Source: Candidatus Bathyarchaeota archaeon (lineage in GTDB: Archaea > Thermoproteota > Bathyarchaeia > Bathyarchaeales > Bathyarchaeaceae). From it: 6,233 nucleotides of DNA. Below, in pieces: positions 1 through 5,462 of the stretch. The stretch covers positions 103,821 to 110,053 of the forward strand of contig CP070791.1 in NCBI GenBank assembly GCA_020346825.1. Direction: 5' to 3'. The notes below the pieces were generated by a model. It saw only the letters and a list, made by a program, of their open reading frames with translations. It did no database searches and was not told where the DNA came from. Position 1 is the first letter of the stretch. Every line of letters starts with the position of its first letter. Made by a program: the position numbers and the translations under genes.

Positions 1-5
1 ACAAA

Positions 6-224
6 ATGAAATGTAGAATCTGCAGCAAAACTTGCACACACCCATCCGAAGGATACTGCAGACTCCACCAGAAAGCCCATAGAACCGTCACACAAAAGTA
101 TGAGGATTGGAAAACAGCTCTGAACACTTCGTGGAAAGAATACTTACATGAAATTCTTAAGAACCCACATACCGGCTCTTGGGCGAAAGAAGTAGTAGAG
201 AAACTGATCTCCGAGAAGAAGTGA
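6..224 (+). CDS. Small zinc-finger-like protein, 72 aa, unknown function
   Basis: This short basic protein has a likely metal-binding N-terminus: Cys3-x2-Cys6, a further Cys10, then Cys18-x2-His21, which fits a small zinc ribbon or treble-clef knuckle. The rest (about residues 25-72) is a charged, probably helical tail rich in Trp, Lys and Glu, including the stretch WKEYLHEILKNPHTGSWAKE. No catalytic motif is visible, so I assign no function; nucleic-acid or protein binding is only a guess from the zinc knuckle. ATG 6 is the only sensible start because the Cys pair follows at once. Only five bases precede it, so promoter and ribosome site lie outside the window. That this is a real gene, and one of a family, is supported by the diverged in-frame relic of its tail at 727-810, where many differences are synonymous or conservative. 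It converges with the RAM-domain gene. Confidence 0.75.
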   Translation: MKCRICSKTCTHPSEGYCRLHQKAHRTVTQKYEDWKTALNTSWKEYLHEILKNPHTGSWAKEVVEKLISEKK

Positions 225-278
225 TTCTTTGATATGCATGAATCAATGTTCTTAAGCCTGCCCGCGCGCCATAGACAC

Positions 279-300
279 AAAAAGAATGAAATAAAACTAG
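279..300 (-). terminator. Possible T-rich terminator for the RAM-domain gene
   Basis: Read on the minus strand just past the stop of the RAM-domain gene there are two U-runs, four T (complement of 293-296) and five T (complement of 279-283). Archaeal termination commonly needs only such T-tracts. No strong hairpin is seen. The gap between the two convergent genes (225-309) holds nothing else I can identify. Confidence 0.3.
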
Positions 301-309
301 CGCAGTCTG

Positions 310-558
310 TTATCTTCTTTTGTATTGTCTAGCCACAATCATCGTTGTTGTTAGATAGATATCCGGTAATACTCTGAGTCTATCTGTCAAGAACTCGTCT
401 AGCCGAGACATTTCATCGACTTTTACTTTCACTATTGCATCATATTCTCCATACACAAGGTCTACCTCTCTGACTTCTTCGAAATTGGCAACCTTCTTAA
501 GTACATTCTTCTCCGAACCTGACTGTAATGTAACCAAAACATAGGCAAGAACAGACAC
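310..558 (-). CDS. Stand-alone Lrp/AsnC ligand-binding (RAM) domain protein
   Basis: This 82-aa protein matches the C-terminal effector-binding domain of Lrp/AsnC regulators (RAM, an alpha-beta sandwich): a first strand of the AYVLVTLQSG type, helix EKNVLKKVANFEEV, then strand VREVDLVYGEYDAIVKVKV with the characteristic G-x-Y-D-hydrophobic turn, helix RLDEFLTDRLRVLPDI, and final strand YLTTTMIVARQYK. It has no helix-turn-helix, so it cannot bind DNA by the usual Lrp route. Family members of this type form dimers or octamers and bind amino acids or partner regulators. The start is GTG (556-558), fixed by a very strong ribosome site, AAGGAGGTT (complement of 564-572), five bases upstream. It is transcribed towards the small zinc-finger gene and divergent from the membrane-protein gene. 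The domain call is secure; the ligand is unknown. Confidence 0.85.
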   Translation of the reverse strand: MSVLAYVLVTLQSGSEKNVLKKVANFEEVREVDLVYGEYDAIVKVKVDEMSRLDEFLTDRLRVLPDIYLTTTMIVARQYKRR

Positions 559-563
559 TCAAC

Positions 564-572
564 AACCTCCTT
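564..572 (-). promoter_or_regulatory. Strong Shine-Dalgarno for the RAM-domain gene
   Basis: The minus strand reads AAGGAGGTT, nearly a full complement of the archaeal 16S 3' end, five bases before the GTG at 558. It decides the non-ATG start. It is the best SD in the window, which implies a leadered mRNA. A TATA-like element around 588-594 (minus strand GCTTAAG) is possible but weak. Confidence 0.75.
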
Positions 573-726
573 TTGTTTAACATCTGTCTTAAGCAAACTT
601 AACGTTTTGTGTGCGAAGTCACTAAAAAAAGAAGAAGAATCAACTGGTATGAACGTGTAGGCTTGCACCGTGGGGATGACCTTTGATGGTGACTTGGATA
701 TCCTTTAAGTTCTAGGTATCCAATGA

Positions 727-810
727 ATCTGGAAGGAATACTTAAATGAGGTTCTTAAGACTCCATATACATGATCTTTGGCAAAAGAGGTAGCAGAAGA
801 GTTAATGACC
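727..810 (+). pseudogene. Broken 3' fragment of a paralogue of the small zinc-finger gene
   Basis: Translated in the frame of 727, this segment reads IWKEYLNEVLKTPYT, stop, SLAKEVAEELMT. It aligns without gaps to residues 43-69 of the protein at 6-224. By hand count about 60 of 81 bases match over 730-810, with many differences at third codon positions, so the copy diverged as a coding sequence before it broke. The Gly codon of the intact copy is TGA here (772-774) and a conserved Trp has become Leu (TTG, 778). The zinc-knuckle half is not recognisable upstream; the similarity fades before about 727, where another in-frame TGA sits at 724-726. The relic runs in the same frame into the membrane-protein gene and supplies that gene's longest-frame TTG start. 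A programmed readthrough fusion is the alternative, but the lost Trp and missing zinc finger argue for decay. Confidence 0.7.
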
Positions 811-828
811 AACGGAGCTGGGTGGAGT

Positions 829-1251
829 ATGGTGGGTTGGCTTAGAAGAAGATTTTCGTCTCTTGCCTTTTCTATGCAAAAAACTTACTGGAGATTAGTG
901 ACCGCGAAACCGTCTATATTTGTCACTGCTGCGTTAGTGGTGGCCGCATCTCTTTTCTTGCTTGGAGGTGGAATATACGACCTTCTAGAGAAGCCGCTCT
1001 TGGCAATTGTTGCTACGGGCGGAAGAATTATCACCTATTACCCTTACGCTCTAAATGAACAATTCCTTATAGAAAGCATAATCGTTATGGTTTTGTACGC
1101 CATCGGGGTGGTTGGTTTCCTTCTAACGTATCAAAGTACGAAGTATGCTTATCGGTCCCGTGAAGCATACAGGCTACTTCTTGTGGGCTGTGTTCTTGTT
1201 GTGATCGCATATATTTTCATTGAACGGTCTCTCCTAGCTAGGTGGGCCTAG
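829..1251 (+). CDS. Three-helix membrane protein, probable Ost3/Ost6-like
   Basis: With ATG 829 this is a 140-aa integral membrane protein: a basic amphipathic N-terminus (WLRRRF, residues 4-9), TM1 about 29-49, a short loop GGGIYDLLEKP (46-56), then GGRIITYYPYALNEQFLIES leading into TM2 (about 80-101), a polar segment STKYAYRSREA (103-113), and TM3 (about 114-132). The order TM1, loop, GxIxY, QFxxE, TM2, basic loop, LxxxGxxLV helix resembles the membrane part of Ost3/Ost6/MagT1, oligosaccharyltransferase subunits that assist Stt3/AglB in N-glycosylation. The thioredoxin-like domain of eukaryotic Ost3 is absent. This is recalled similarity, not a search. The frame stays open up to TTG 778 (157 aa), but those extra codons belong to the zinc-finger-gene relic. 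ATG 829, with GGAG at 814-817 and GGTGG at 821-825 upstream, or ATG 805, is therefore preferred. The gene is monocistronic and convergent with carS. Confidence 0.6.
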   Translation: MVGWLRRRFSSLAFSMQKTYWRLVTAKPSIFVTAALVVAASLFLLGGGIYDLLEKPLLAIVATGGRIITYYPYALNEQFLIESIIVMVLYAIGVVGFLLTYQSTKYAYRSREAYRLLLVGCVLVVIAYIFIERSLLARWA

Positions 1252-1257
1252 CATTGC

Positions 1258-1268
1258 AGAAAAACTAG
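1258..1268 (-). terminator. Possible T-tract terminator of the radB-carS unit
   Basis: About 45 bases past the carS stop the minus strand has a five-T run (complement of 1260-1264). The 56-bp convergent gap also contains GCCCAC (1291-1296), which can pair with GTGGGC (1242-1247) at the end of the opposing gene. That weak long-range stem could form on either strand. Support is modest. Confidence 0.25.
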
Positions 1269-1307
1269 GTCTTACACTAATCCACCCACCGCCCACTTGT
1301 TTCGTCA

Positions 1308-1835
1308 CTAGCCTCTAATTTTCCTTTTTATATCTAGAAGATTAGCCAACAGATTTGTCAACAAATGTGTGGGTAACGTTATGGTGAGGATAATCAAAGT
1401 CGTGGTCAATGAAGGCGGCGAAATCGGAAGCGAAAATAAGAATGCGCCAATAACGAAATCAAGCTGATCTGCTATGGGAAGTGAGCTGCCCGGGGAGACG
1501 TTTAGTCGCCGCTTGACGAAGGATTCGGCCAAATCTCCTACCAGCGCTCCCAGAGAAAGCATTAATCCGAGCAATATATTGTACCGAAACTGAGTACCAT
1601 ACCGAAAAAGAACATGTTGAAAGAGAATGGTTTGGATTAATCCTACTAGTGTTCCCACGACAAGGCCTGAGAAAAAACCCCGAAGGGTTTTATGTGACCC
1701 AAGTACCGGTTTTCCATCCCAAAAAACTTTCCCGAAATCGATGGGGCGCCCTCCACCAAAAACCACTGGTATCGCATTAGCACAATAAGCCGGGAATATG
1801 AACCACAGCGCGTAACAGACATCCATTATTGTCAT
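1308..1835 (-). CDS. carS: CDP-archaeol synthase (CarS, formerly DUF46)
   Basis: CarS transfers CMP from CTP to unsaturated archaetidic acid (2,3-bis-O-geranylgeranylglyceryl phosphate), giving CDP-archaeol and pyrophosphate, the branch-point precursor for archaeal phospholipid head groups. It acts in the cytoplasmic membrane. The 175-aa length is normal for the family, and its motifs appear in order: PAYCANAIP (15-23), GRPIDFG (29-35), DGKPVLGSHKT (40-50), GDLAESFVKRR (100-110) and ADQLDF (122-127). Hydrophobic helices lie between them and at about 52-75, 85-105, 128-140 and 143-166. The Asp/Lys/His-rich loops are the probable Mg-CTP site, as in related CDP-alcohol synthases. ATG 1835 is preferred because GAGG (complement of 1842-1845) lies seven bases upstream; a second ATG is three codons in. 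The gene begins 13 bp after radB and is probably co-transcribed with it. Confidence 0.93.
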   Translation of the reverse strand: MTIMDVCYALWFIFPAYCANAIPVVFGGGRPIDFGKVFWDGKPVLGSHKTLRGFFSGLVVGTLVGLIQTILFQHVLFRYGTQFRYNILLGLMLSLGALVGDLAESFVKRRLNVSPGSSLPIADQLDFVIGAFLFSLPISPPSLTTTLIILTITLPTHLLTNLLANLLDIKRKIRG

Positions 1836-1848
1836 GTTCTTTCCTCGT

Positions 1849-2553
1849 TCATTGATTATTTGAAGGCTTGTAGTCGCGAATACCTGTTTCTTCTATCCTA
1901 GCATAACAAGTCGTTGAACCTTTACGTTCCGGATGTTTTTCAAGAAGAGCTTTTATAACACGTGTTTGGCTTGTTAGTGCTAATTTGAGTACGATGTCTG
2001 ACCAGAACCTGAGAACCCGAGAAGCCACAGGTTCCATGTTGACGCGGTCTTCGAGAAAAACGTTTCTCACCTGACTGATAATAAGAGCTGCCACCCTACG
2101 CGTTTTAGCAAATTGTGTCAACAACGCAACTTGTCTGTTTAGTTCTCGATTTAAGGCAAAAGTTAGCTTAGAGCCATCAAGCTTAACACGATAGAGCGAC
2201 GCAATCGTGTCTATAACCACTAGTCCAAACTTTCTAGTTGTGTACTCCTCAAGATGGTCTATTACTCTGCTTTGCTCTTGAAAGGTAGTTGGCTTCATCA
2301 AGTATATGAATGGAGAAACCTTTTCATTGTCTTGGTGGGCTATCTGTGACAGCCTCCTTGAAGAGAAAGAGTCATCTGAATCTATAAAAAAAGACTTGTA
2401 ACCCATTCTTGCGCAATTGATTGCACATTGAATAGCGAGAGACGTTTTACCTGTTTCTGCTTCTCCATAAACAAGAGAGACGCCATCAGATGGAAATCCT
2501 CCTCCCAAAAGTTTGTCAATCGAAGGACAACCCGTCGGAGCCACGCGCTGCAT
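1849..2553 (-). CDS. radB: DNA repair and recombination protein RadB
   Basis: RadB is an archaeal RecA/RadA-family paralogue, essentially a lone ATPase core. It modulates RadA-driven homologous recombination and binds DNA, but has little strand exchange of its own. From ATG 2553 the protein is 234 aa, the usual RadB length. It opens with the family's PTGCPSIDKLLGGGF (7-20), then Walker A GEAETGKTS (30-38), a YKSFFIDSDDSFSSRR strand-helix (52-67), Walker B LVVIDT (111-116), the ISQV strand end (159-162), and a final sheet ending RIEETGIRDY. It lacks the N-terminal helix-hairpin-helix domain of RadA, as expected. The frame extends to TTG 2586, but those 11 codons (ALYSFLVLSI) are not family-like and overlap TATA-like sequence, so ATG 2553 is chosen. 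It is first in a two-gene unit with carS and divergent from the nuclease gene. Confidence 0.88.
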   Translation of the reverse strand: MQRVAPTGCPSIDKLLGGGFPSDGVSLVYGEAETGKTSLAIQCAINCARMGYKSFFIDSDDSFSSRRLSQIAHQDNEKVSPFIYLMKPTTFQEQSRVIDHLEEYTTRKFGLVVIDTIASLYRVKLDGSKLTFALNRELNRQVALLTQFAKTRRVAALIISQVRNVFLEDRVNMEPVASRVLRFWSDIVLKLALTSQTRVIKALLEKHPERKGSTTCYARIEETGIRDYKPSNNQ

Positions 2554-2571
2554 TATACTCAACACTAGAAA

Positions 2572-2597
2572 CGAATATAACGCCAAAAATTATAAGC
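2572..2597 (-). promoter_or_regulatory. TATA-type promoter of radB
   Basis: On the minus strand two TATA-like boxes lie upstream of the preferred radB ATG: GTTATATTCG (complement of 2572-2581), centred about 24 bases from the ATG and so giving a leaderless mRNA, and GCTTATAATT (complement of 2588-2597), about 39 bases away and giving a leader of roughly 13 bases. No convincing SD precedes the ATG, which favours the nearer box. Either box makes translation from TTG 2586 unlikely. Confidence 0.45.
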
Positions 2598-2727
2598 ATT
2601 GTTCATTCTGTATGTTTCGAGAACCACCTATTCATAACATATTTAAGATGCCGAGAAAAAACAGAGAGGCATGTGGAGACAGGGGTGTGGGTTTACCAAC
2701 CTTTCATCCTTAAGATCTTGTTTCTTT

Positions 2728-2740
2728 TGTATAAAGCGTA
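2728..2740 (+). promoter_or_regulatory. Probable TATA box of the nuclease-kinase operon
   Basis: The sequence TGTATAAAG (2729-2737) follows a T-rich run and is centred about 21 bases before ATG 2754. There is no clear SD between them, so transcription probably starts at or very near the start codon. The spacing is slightly short for a classical archaeal TATA box. In the rest of the divergent gap (2598-2727) I see only a second weak A/T element (about 2638-2646) and a small GGTT/AACC hairpin (about 2689-2700); neither is clearly functional. Confidence 0.4.
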
Positions 2741-2753
2741 AAAGTGTAGGCCA

Positions 2754-3386
2754 ATGAGACCGAGAATCGCACTTGCAACGGTTTCTGGAAGAGCTTATTA
2801 CAAACTGGTAAACCAACTTCAAAGAAAAGGGTTGCCCTTCCTGAGTCTACGGCCTTGGGACCCTGTTCCCTTAGGCATTAAGGTCGTTGTAACCACAAAT
2901 GAGGAACGTCATCTAATAGATCATCCAAATGTTCTAGTCTTGGAGAATGGATCAGATTCTGCATCTGTTGTTGATGCGGCACTCTTAAGGGTTAGAGGAA
3001 AGCAAAACTACGAAAAAGTTGTTGTTGGAGTGGATCCGGGTAAAACCTGTGGAGTAGCCATTTTGGGCGACGCCAGCATTCTGGCAACCCGTGGTTGCTC
3101 AAGCTTGGAGGAGACAGCAAAAGTTATTGTAGAGGGCTTGAAGAGATTTCCAGCCGCTGTTACCGTGGTGAAAATTGGGGATGGTGCTCCTGCGTATGCC
3201 CGAGAACTAACCCTTTTGTTAGATGAAGTTTTGCCCGGAAAAACGGTAATAGAAATAGTGAGTGAAGCTGGAACAAGCCGTTTCGTAAACGAGACTACCC
3301 ATCGGAGAGGATTGAGAGACGCGATGTCCGCCTTGGAAATTGTAGGAAGAAAAGGAAAAACGTTTTCCAGGGGAAATTCAAGATGA
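2754..3386 (+). CDS. Predicted RuvC/YqgF-like RNase H-fold nuclease
   Basis: This 210-aa protein has an N-terminal domain (about 1-85) starting RIALATVSGRAYYKLVNQL, with strands and helices but no motif I recognise. The C-terminal domain (about 88-205) looks like an RNase H/RuvC-fold nuclease. It has strand VVVGVDPGKTCGVAIL with the first acidic residue Asp94 in the DPG-x-x-x-G turn, a later strand VIEIVSEAGTS with candidate Glu167/Glu171, and a C-terminal helix RRGLRDAMSALEI carrying Asp189. That D-E-D spacing is what two-metal RuvC/YqgF enzymes use, so the active site looks intact. Substrate is unknown; a Holliday junction, other DNA or RNA are all possible. The stop overlaps the start of the polynucleotide-kinase gene in ATGA, implying translational coupling and a shared process, probably RNA or DNA end processing. 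ATG 2754 is the first start and fits the conserved beginning. The fold call is fairly sure; function is inferred. Confidence 0.75.
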   Translation: MRPRIALATVSGRAYYKLVNQLQRKGLPFLSLRPWDPVPLGIKVVVTTNEERHLIDHPNVLVLENGSDSASVVDAALLRVRGKQNYEKVVVGVDPGKTCGVAILGDASILATRGCSSLEETAKVIVEGLKRFPAAVTVVKIGDGAPAYARELTLLLDEVLPGKTVIEIVSEAGTSRFVNETTHRRGLRDAMSALEIVGRKGKTFSRGNSR

Positions 3387-4669
3387 AATATGTTGTCGAG
3401 ACGGGGAAGACTTTGCTGGTTGACGGCCCAGCGTCGATTGGTCTTCTTTCTGGAAAAGTCAGCGTTTTGTGTGCACAAGTCAAAATTGGAGAAAAAATAG
3501 TAATAAGGGAAGGAAAACGCGTGCCTTTTGGGGTGAAGAAAAAGGCAGCATTCGACATGATGCTTGGTGAAGGGGCTTCTTTCGAAGAGATCATCCAAGA
3601 AACTGTCCCTTCTTCTTGGGAAATGGCATCAAAGGAAATACTGTCTTTGAAGAAGCCAGTAACGGTTATGGTCATGGGTGGGGTAGACTCCGGTAAGACC
3701 AGCTTCTGTACTTTTTTGGCAAATGAGGTTTTCAGAAAGAAATTGAAGGCAGGTGTTATTGATGCCGATTTGGGGCAATCTGACGTAGGACCGCCTTCAA
3801 CTATAGGGTTCAATCAAATCTACGAGCCTGTGAAGGATCTCTTTGATATTAGAGCGTCAGACGCATTTTTTGTGGGGCTTACGAGTCCGGCCGGGGTAGT
3901 AAACAAAGTCATGGAGGGACTAGCTGAGTTGAAGAGTAAAGCAATGAAGACAGATCTAGATTTTCTTATCATAAACACCGACGGATGGGTCGAGGGTGAG
4001 GATGCTACCAAATACAAAATCCAGTTGGCTAAAACAGTTTCTCCCACCGTGGTTGTGGGGATGCGACGAGAGGACGATTTGACGCCTATACTTACAGCGT
4101 TGAAAGAGGTCAAAGTTCTTGCTATAGACTCTCCGCAGTTGGTGAAGCAAAGAAATCGGGAGAAGAGGAAAATCCTGCGCGAGCTGAGTTACAAAAAATA
4201 TTTGAAACATGCCAAAGTGCGGTCATTTGCTCTGAAATGGATTAGAGTTAAAGGCTCTGTTCTAGGTACTGGCAGTCCCCTAACTCGAGAGCGTATGCGA
4301 AAGATAGAGAATTTGCTGGGAGCAAAACCCATATACTCCGAAGAGACGCTTACTACTGTTTTCATTGCTTTAAAAAGAAATCACTCGATCATAGAGGAAC
4401 AAATTAGAGAAATTGAAAAGAAGCTCAAGAAAAGGGCTAAGGTGATAAAAGAGGGCGAAGAAGAAGGCTTGCTGGTCGGGTTGCATGATGAGCAAGGGAA
4501 TTTTCTTGGGATTGGCATTCTATGTAGAGTTGACTATGGGCGAAAGTTTTTGAAGATTTACACCGCGGTAGACGAGGAGGTGTCAACCCTTCGTTTCGGT
4601 CAGATAAAACTGGACGAAGGGTGCAAAGAAATTGGTTTAAGCACGGTTTACACCGAGTACATCGTGTGA
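3383..4669 (+). CDS. Clp1/Grc3-family polynucleotide 5'-hydroxyl kinase
   Basis: The enzyme phosphorylates 5'-OH ends of RNA (and often DNA) with ATP. The archaeal Clp1 of Pyrococcus horikoshii has this activity; eukaryotic relatives act in tRNA splicing, mRNA 3' processing (Clp1) and rRNA maturation (Grc3). This 428-aa protein shows an N-terminal beta-rich domain (about 1-85), a P-loop kinase core with Walker A GGVDSGKTS (99-107, Lys105), the family signature DADLGQSDVGPPSTIG (127-142), the GLTSPAG loop (165-171), INTDGWVEG (197-205), a basic lid QRNREKRKILRELSYKKYL (256-274), and a C-terminal domain (about 280-428) with a charged helix at 335-352 and a beta-rich end containing VGLHDEQGNFLGIGIL. 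All kinase motifs are intact. ATG 3383 overlaps the upstream nuclease stop by four bases. It converges with the endonuclease III gene over 48 bp. Confidence 0.9.
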   Translation: MKYVVETGKTLLVDGPASIGLLSGKVSVLCAQVKIGEKIVIREGKRVPFGVKKKAAFDMMLGEGASFEEIIQETVPSSWEMASKEILSLKKPVTVMVMGGVDSGKTSFCTFLANEVFRKKLKAGVIDADLGQSDVGPPSTIGFNQIYEPVKDLFDIRASDAFFVGLTSPAGVVNKVMEGLAELKSKAMKTDLDFLIINTDGWVEGEDATKYKIQLAKTVSPTVVVGMRREDDLTPILTALKEVKVLAIDSPQLVKQRNREKRKILRELSYKKYLKHAKVRSFALKWIRVKGSVLGTGSPLTRERMRKIENLLGAKPIYSEETLTTVFIALKRNHSIIEEQIREIEKKLKKRAKVIKEGEEEGLLVGLHDEQGNFLGIGILCRVDYGRKFLKIYTAVDEEVSTLRFGQIKLDEGCKEIGLSTVYTEYIV

Positions 4670-4717
4670 GAATTTGCGTTACGCAGGTTGTGAATGAAAC
4701 CAAGTGTTTTGAAGTAA
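4670..4717. other. Short convergent gap, no gene
   Basis: These 48 bases separate the kinase and endonuclease III stops. They contain a small perfect inverted repeat, TGCG-TTA-CGCA (4675-4685), and a four-T run (4707-4710) on the plus strand. Together these could terminate the kinase transcript, but the stem is only four pairs, so this is weak. Confidence 0.25.
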
Positions 4718-5380
4718 CTACTCCATTAAGCGTCTAGATGGGCATAGAGCGTTGGTAGGACAGGTGCTGCACAAGGTTTTTCGCGCCTTGCAACATTCTC
4801 TACCCAACAATATGAATAGCAAATGAACAGAAAGATAGTTTTCGGGTTCGTAAAGTCCTTCAAGCGTCTGCCGAACCTTTTCGTAATCAGCTTTGGGTGG
4901 AGTCAATCCTAATCTCTTCGAAACACGGTTTACATGAGTGTCTACCGGAATTGTTGGTTTTCCAGCGCAAAAGAGGAGAACAACATCAGCAGTTTTAGGT
5001 CCCACCCCGGGAAAGCTTAGAAGCGTTCTTCGAGCCTTTTCGAAGGGAAGCGAGTAAACAAAATCTAGTGAGCCATTGAACTTTTTCATAACCATACGAG
5101 AAAAAGCCTTAATGACTCTTGACTTGTTCTTGTATAGGCCCCCAACTCTTATGGCGTTCTCAATCTTCTCAACGCTTGCCTTGGCCAAGGCCTCTGGGGT
5201 TATGGGGAACACGCTTGAAAGGTTCTTGAAGGCCCTAACCGCGTTCTTGTCAGTCGTCGCCTGAGAAAGCACTGTTACAATTAGTGTTTTGAATGGTTCC
5301 CTGTTCGAACGGGTCCACCTTGGGATGGAGAAGTTGTCTTGAAGTACGTGGAGAATATCTTTTGCTCTGTTTCTGGTCAC
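4718..5380 (-). CDS. nth: Endonuclease III, DNA glycosylase/AP lyase
   Basis: This base-excision repair enzyme removes oxidised pyrimidines and cleaves the abasic site by beta-elimination. Numbered from the longer ATG 5449 frame, it has the NREPFKTLIVTVLSQATTD core (49-67, Gln63 in LSQ), the helix-hairpin-helix LLSFPGVGPKTADVVLLF (143-160) with catalytic Lys152, catalytic Asp170 in VDTHVNRVSKRLG, and the [4Fe-4S] loop C-x6-C-x2-C-x5-C at Cys220, 227, 230 and 236. All catalytic and cluster residues are present. I prefer GTG 5378-5380, which gives 220 aa, the normal family length. The 23 extra residues from ATG 5449 (MFIYSVAHLLFSV and on) are not family-like and overlap both the upstream TATA element and the start of the divergent gene, while GGAGG (complement of 5391-5395) sits ten bases before the GTG. 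The gene is divergent from the PAC4-like gene. Confidence 0.9.
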   Translation of the reverse strand: MTRNRAKDILHVLQDNFSIPRWTRSNREPFKTLIVTVLSQATTDKNAVRAFKNLSSVFPITPEALAKASVEKIENAIRVGGLYKNKSRVIKAFSRMVMKKFNGSLDFVYSLPFEKARRTLLSFPGVGPKTADVVLLFCAGKPTIPVDTHVNRVSKRLGLTPPKADYEKVRQTLEGLYEPENYLSVHLLFILLGRECCKARKTLCSTCPTNALCPSRRLME

Positions 5381-5390
5381 TAGTACAAGT

Positions 5391-5443
5391 CCTCCACAAG
5401 GGCTCTTGAAAACACTAAATAATAGATGGGCAACGCTATAAAT
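5391..5443. promoter_or_regulatory. Divergent promoter region between nth and the PAC4-like gene
   Basis: Two TATA-like boxes face opposite ways. On the plus strand TATAAAT (5437-5443) is centred 23 bases before ATG 5463, which predicts a leaderless mRNA starting there. On the minus strand TATTATTTAGT (complement of 5414-5424) would start transcription near 5393, next to GGAGG (complement of 5391-5395), which precedes nth GTG 5380. The longest-frame ATGs (5442 on plus, 5449 on minus) fall inside or upstream of these boxes. Confidence 0.55.
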
Positions 5444-5462
5444 GAACATGGAAGAATCAACT

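Noticed and set aside
462..668. Minus-strand frame upstream of and overlapping the RAM-domain gene
   Set aside because: It is out of frame with the RAM domain, covers its ribosome site, and has no recognisable motif; it is not a missing HTH half.
772..774. In-frame TGA as a recoded (Sec or readthrough) codon in a zinc-finger/membrane fusion
   Set aside because: The paralogue has Gly at this position, the nearby Trp is also lost and the zinc knuckle is missing. Decay explains all three; I see no recoding hairpin.
2648..2708. Tiny plus-strand frame starting MPRKNREACG in the radB/nuclease gap
   Set aside because: About 19 codons, no ribosome site and no family resemblance; it cannot be supported as a gene.
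2490..2741. Plus-strand frames across the start of radB and its promoter (2490-2741, 2513-2713)
   Set aside because: They overlap the conserved RadB N-terminus in antisense and the divergent promoter, and the translations resemble no protein family.
3008..3813. Long minus-strand open frames opposite the nuclease and kinase genes (3008-3598, 3295-3813)
   Set aside because: They lie antisense to two well-supported genes, have low-complexity Phe/Ser/Thr-rich composition and show no domain. They are by-products of the coding strand's codon use.
4675..4685. TGCGTTACGCA inverted repeat as an operator or attachment site
   Set aside because: A single four-pair stem between convergent genes, with no second copy and no integrase nearby; at most a weak terminator.
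5293..5310. tRNA T-arm-like sequence with GTTCGAA between CCC and GGG
   Set aside because: It lies within the conserved NREPFK coding segment of nth, and no acceptor, D or anticodon arm surrounds it.
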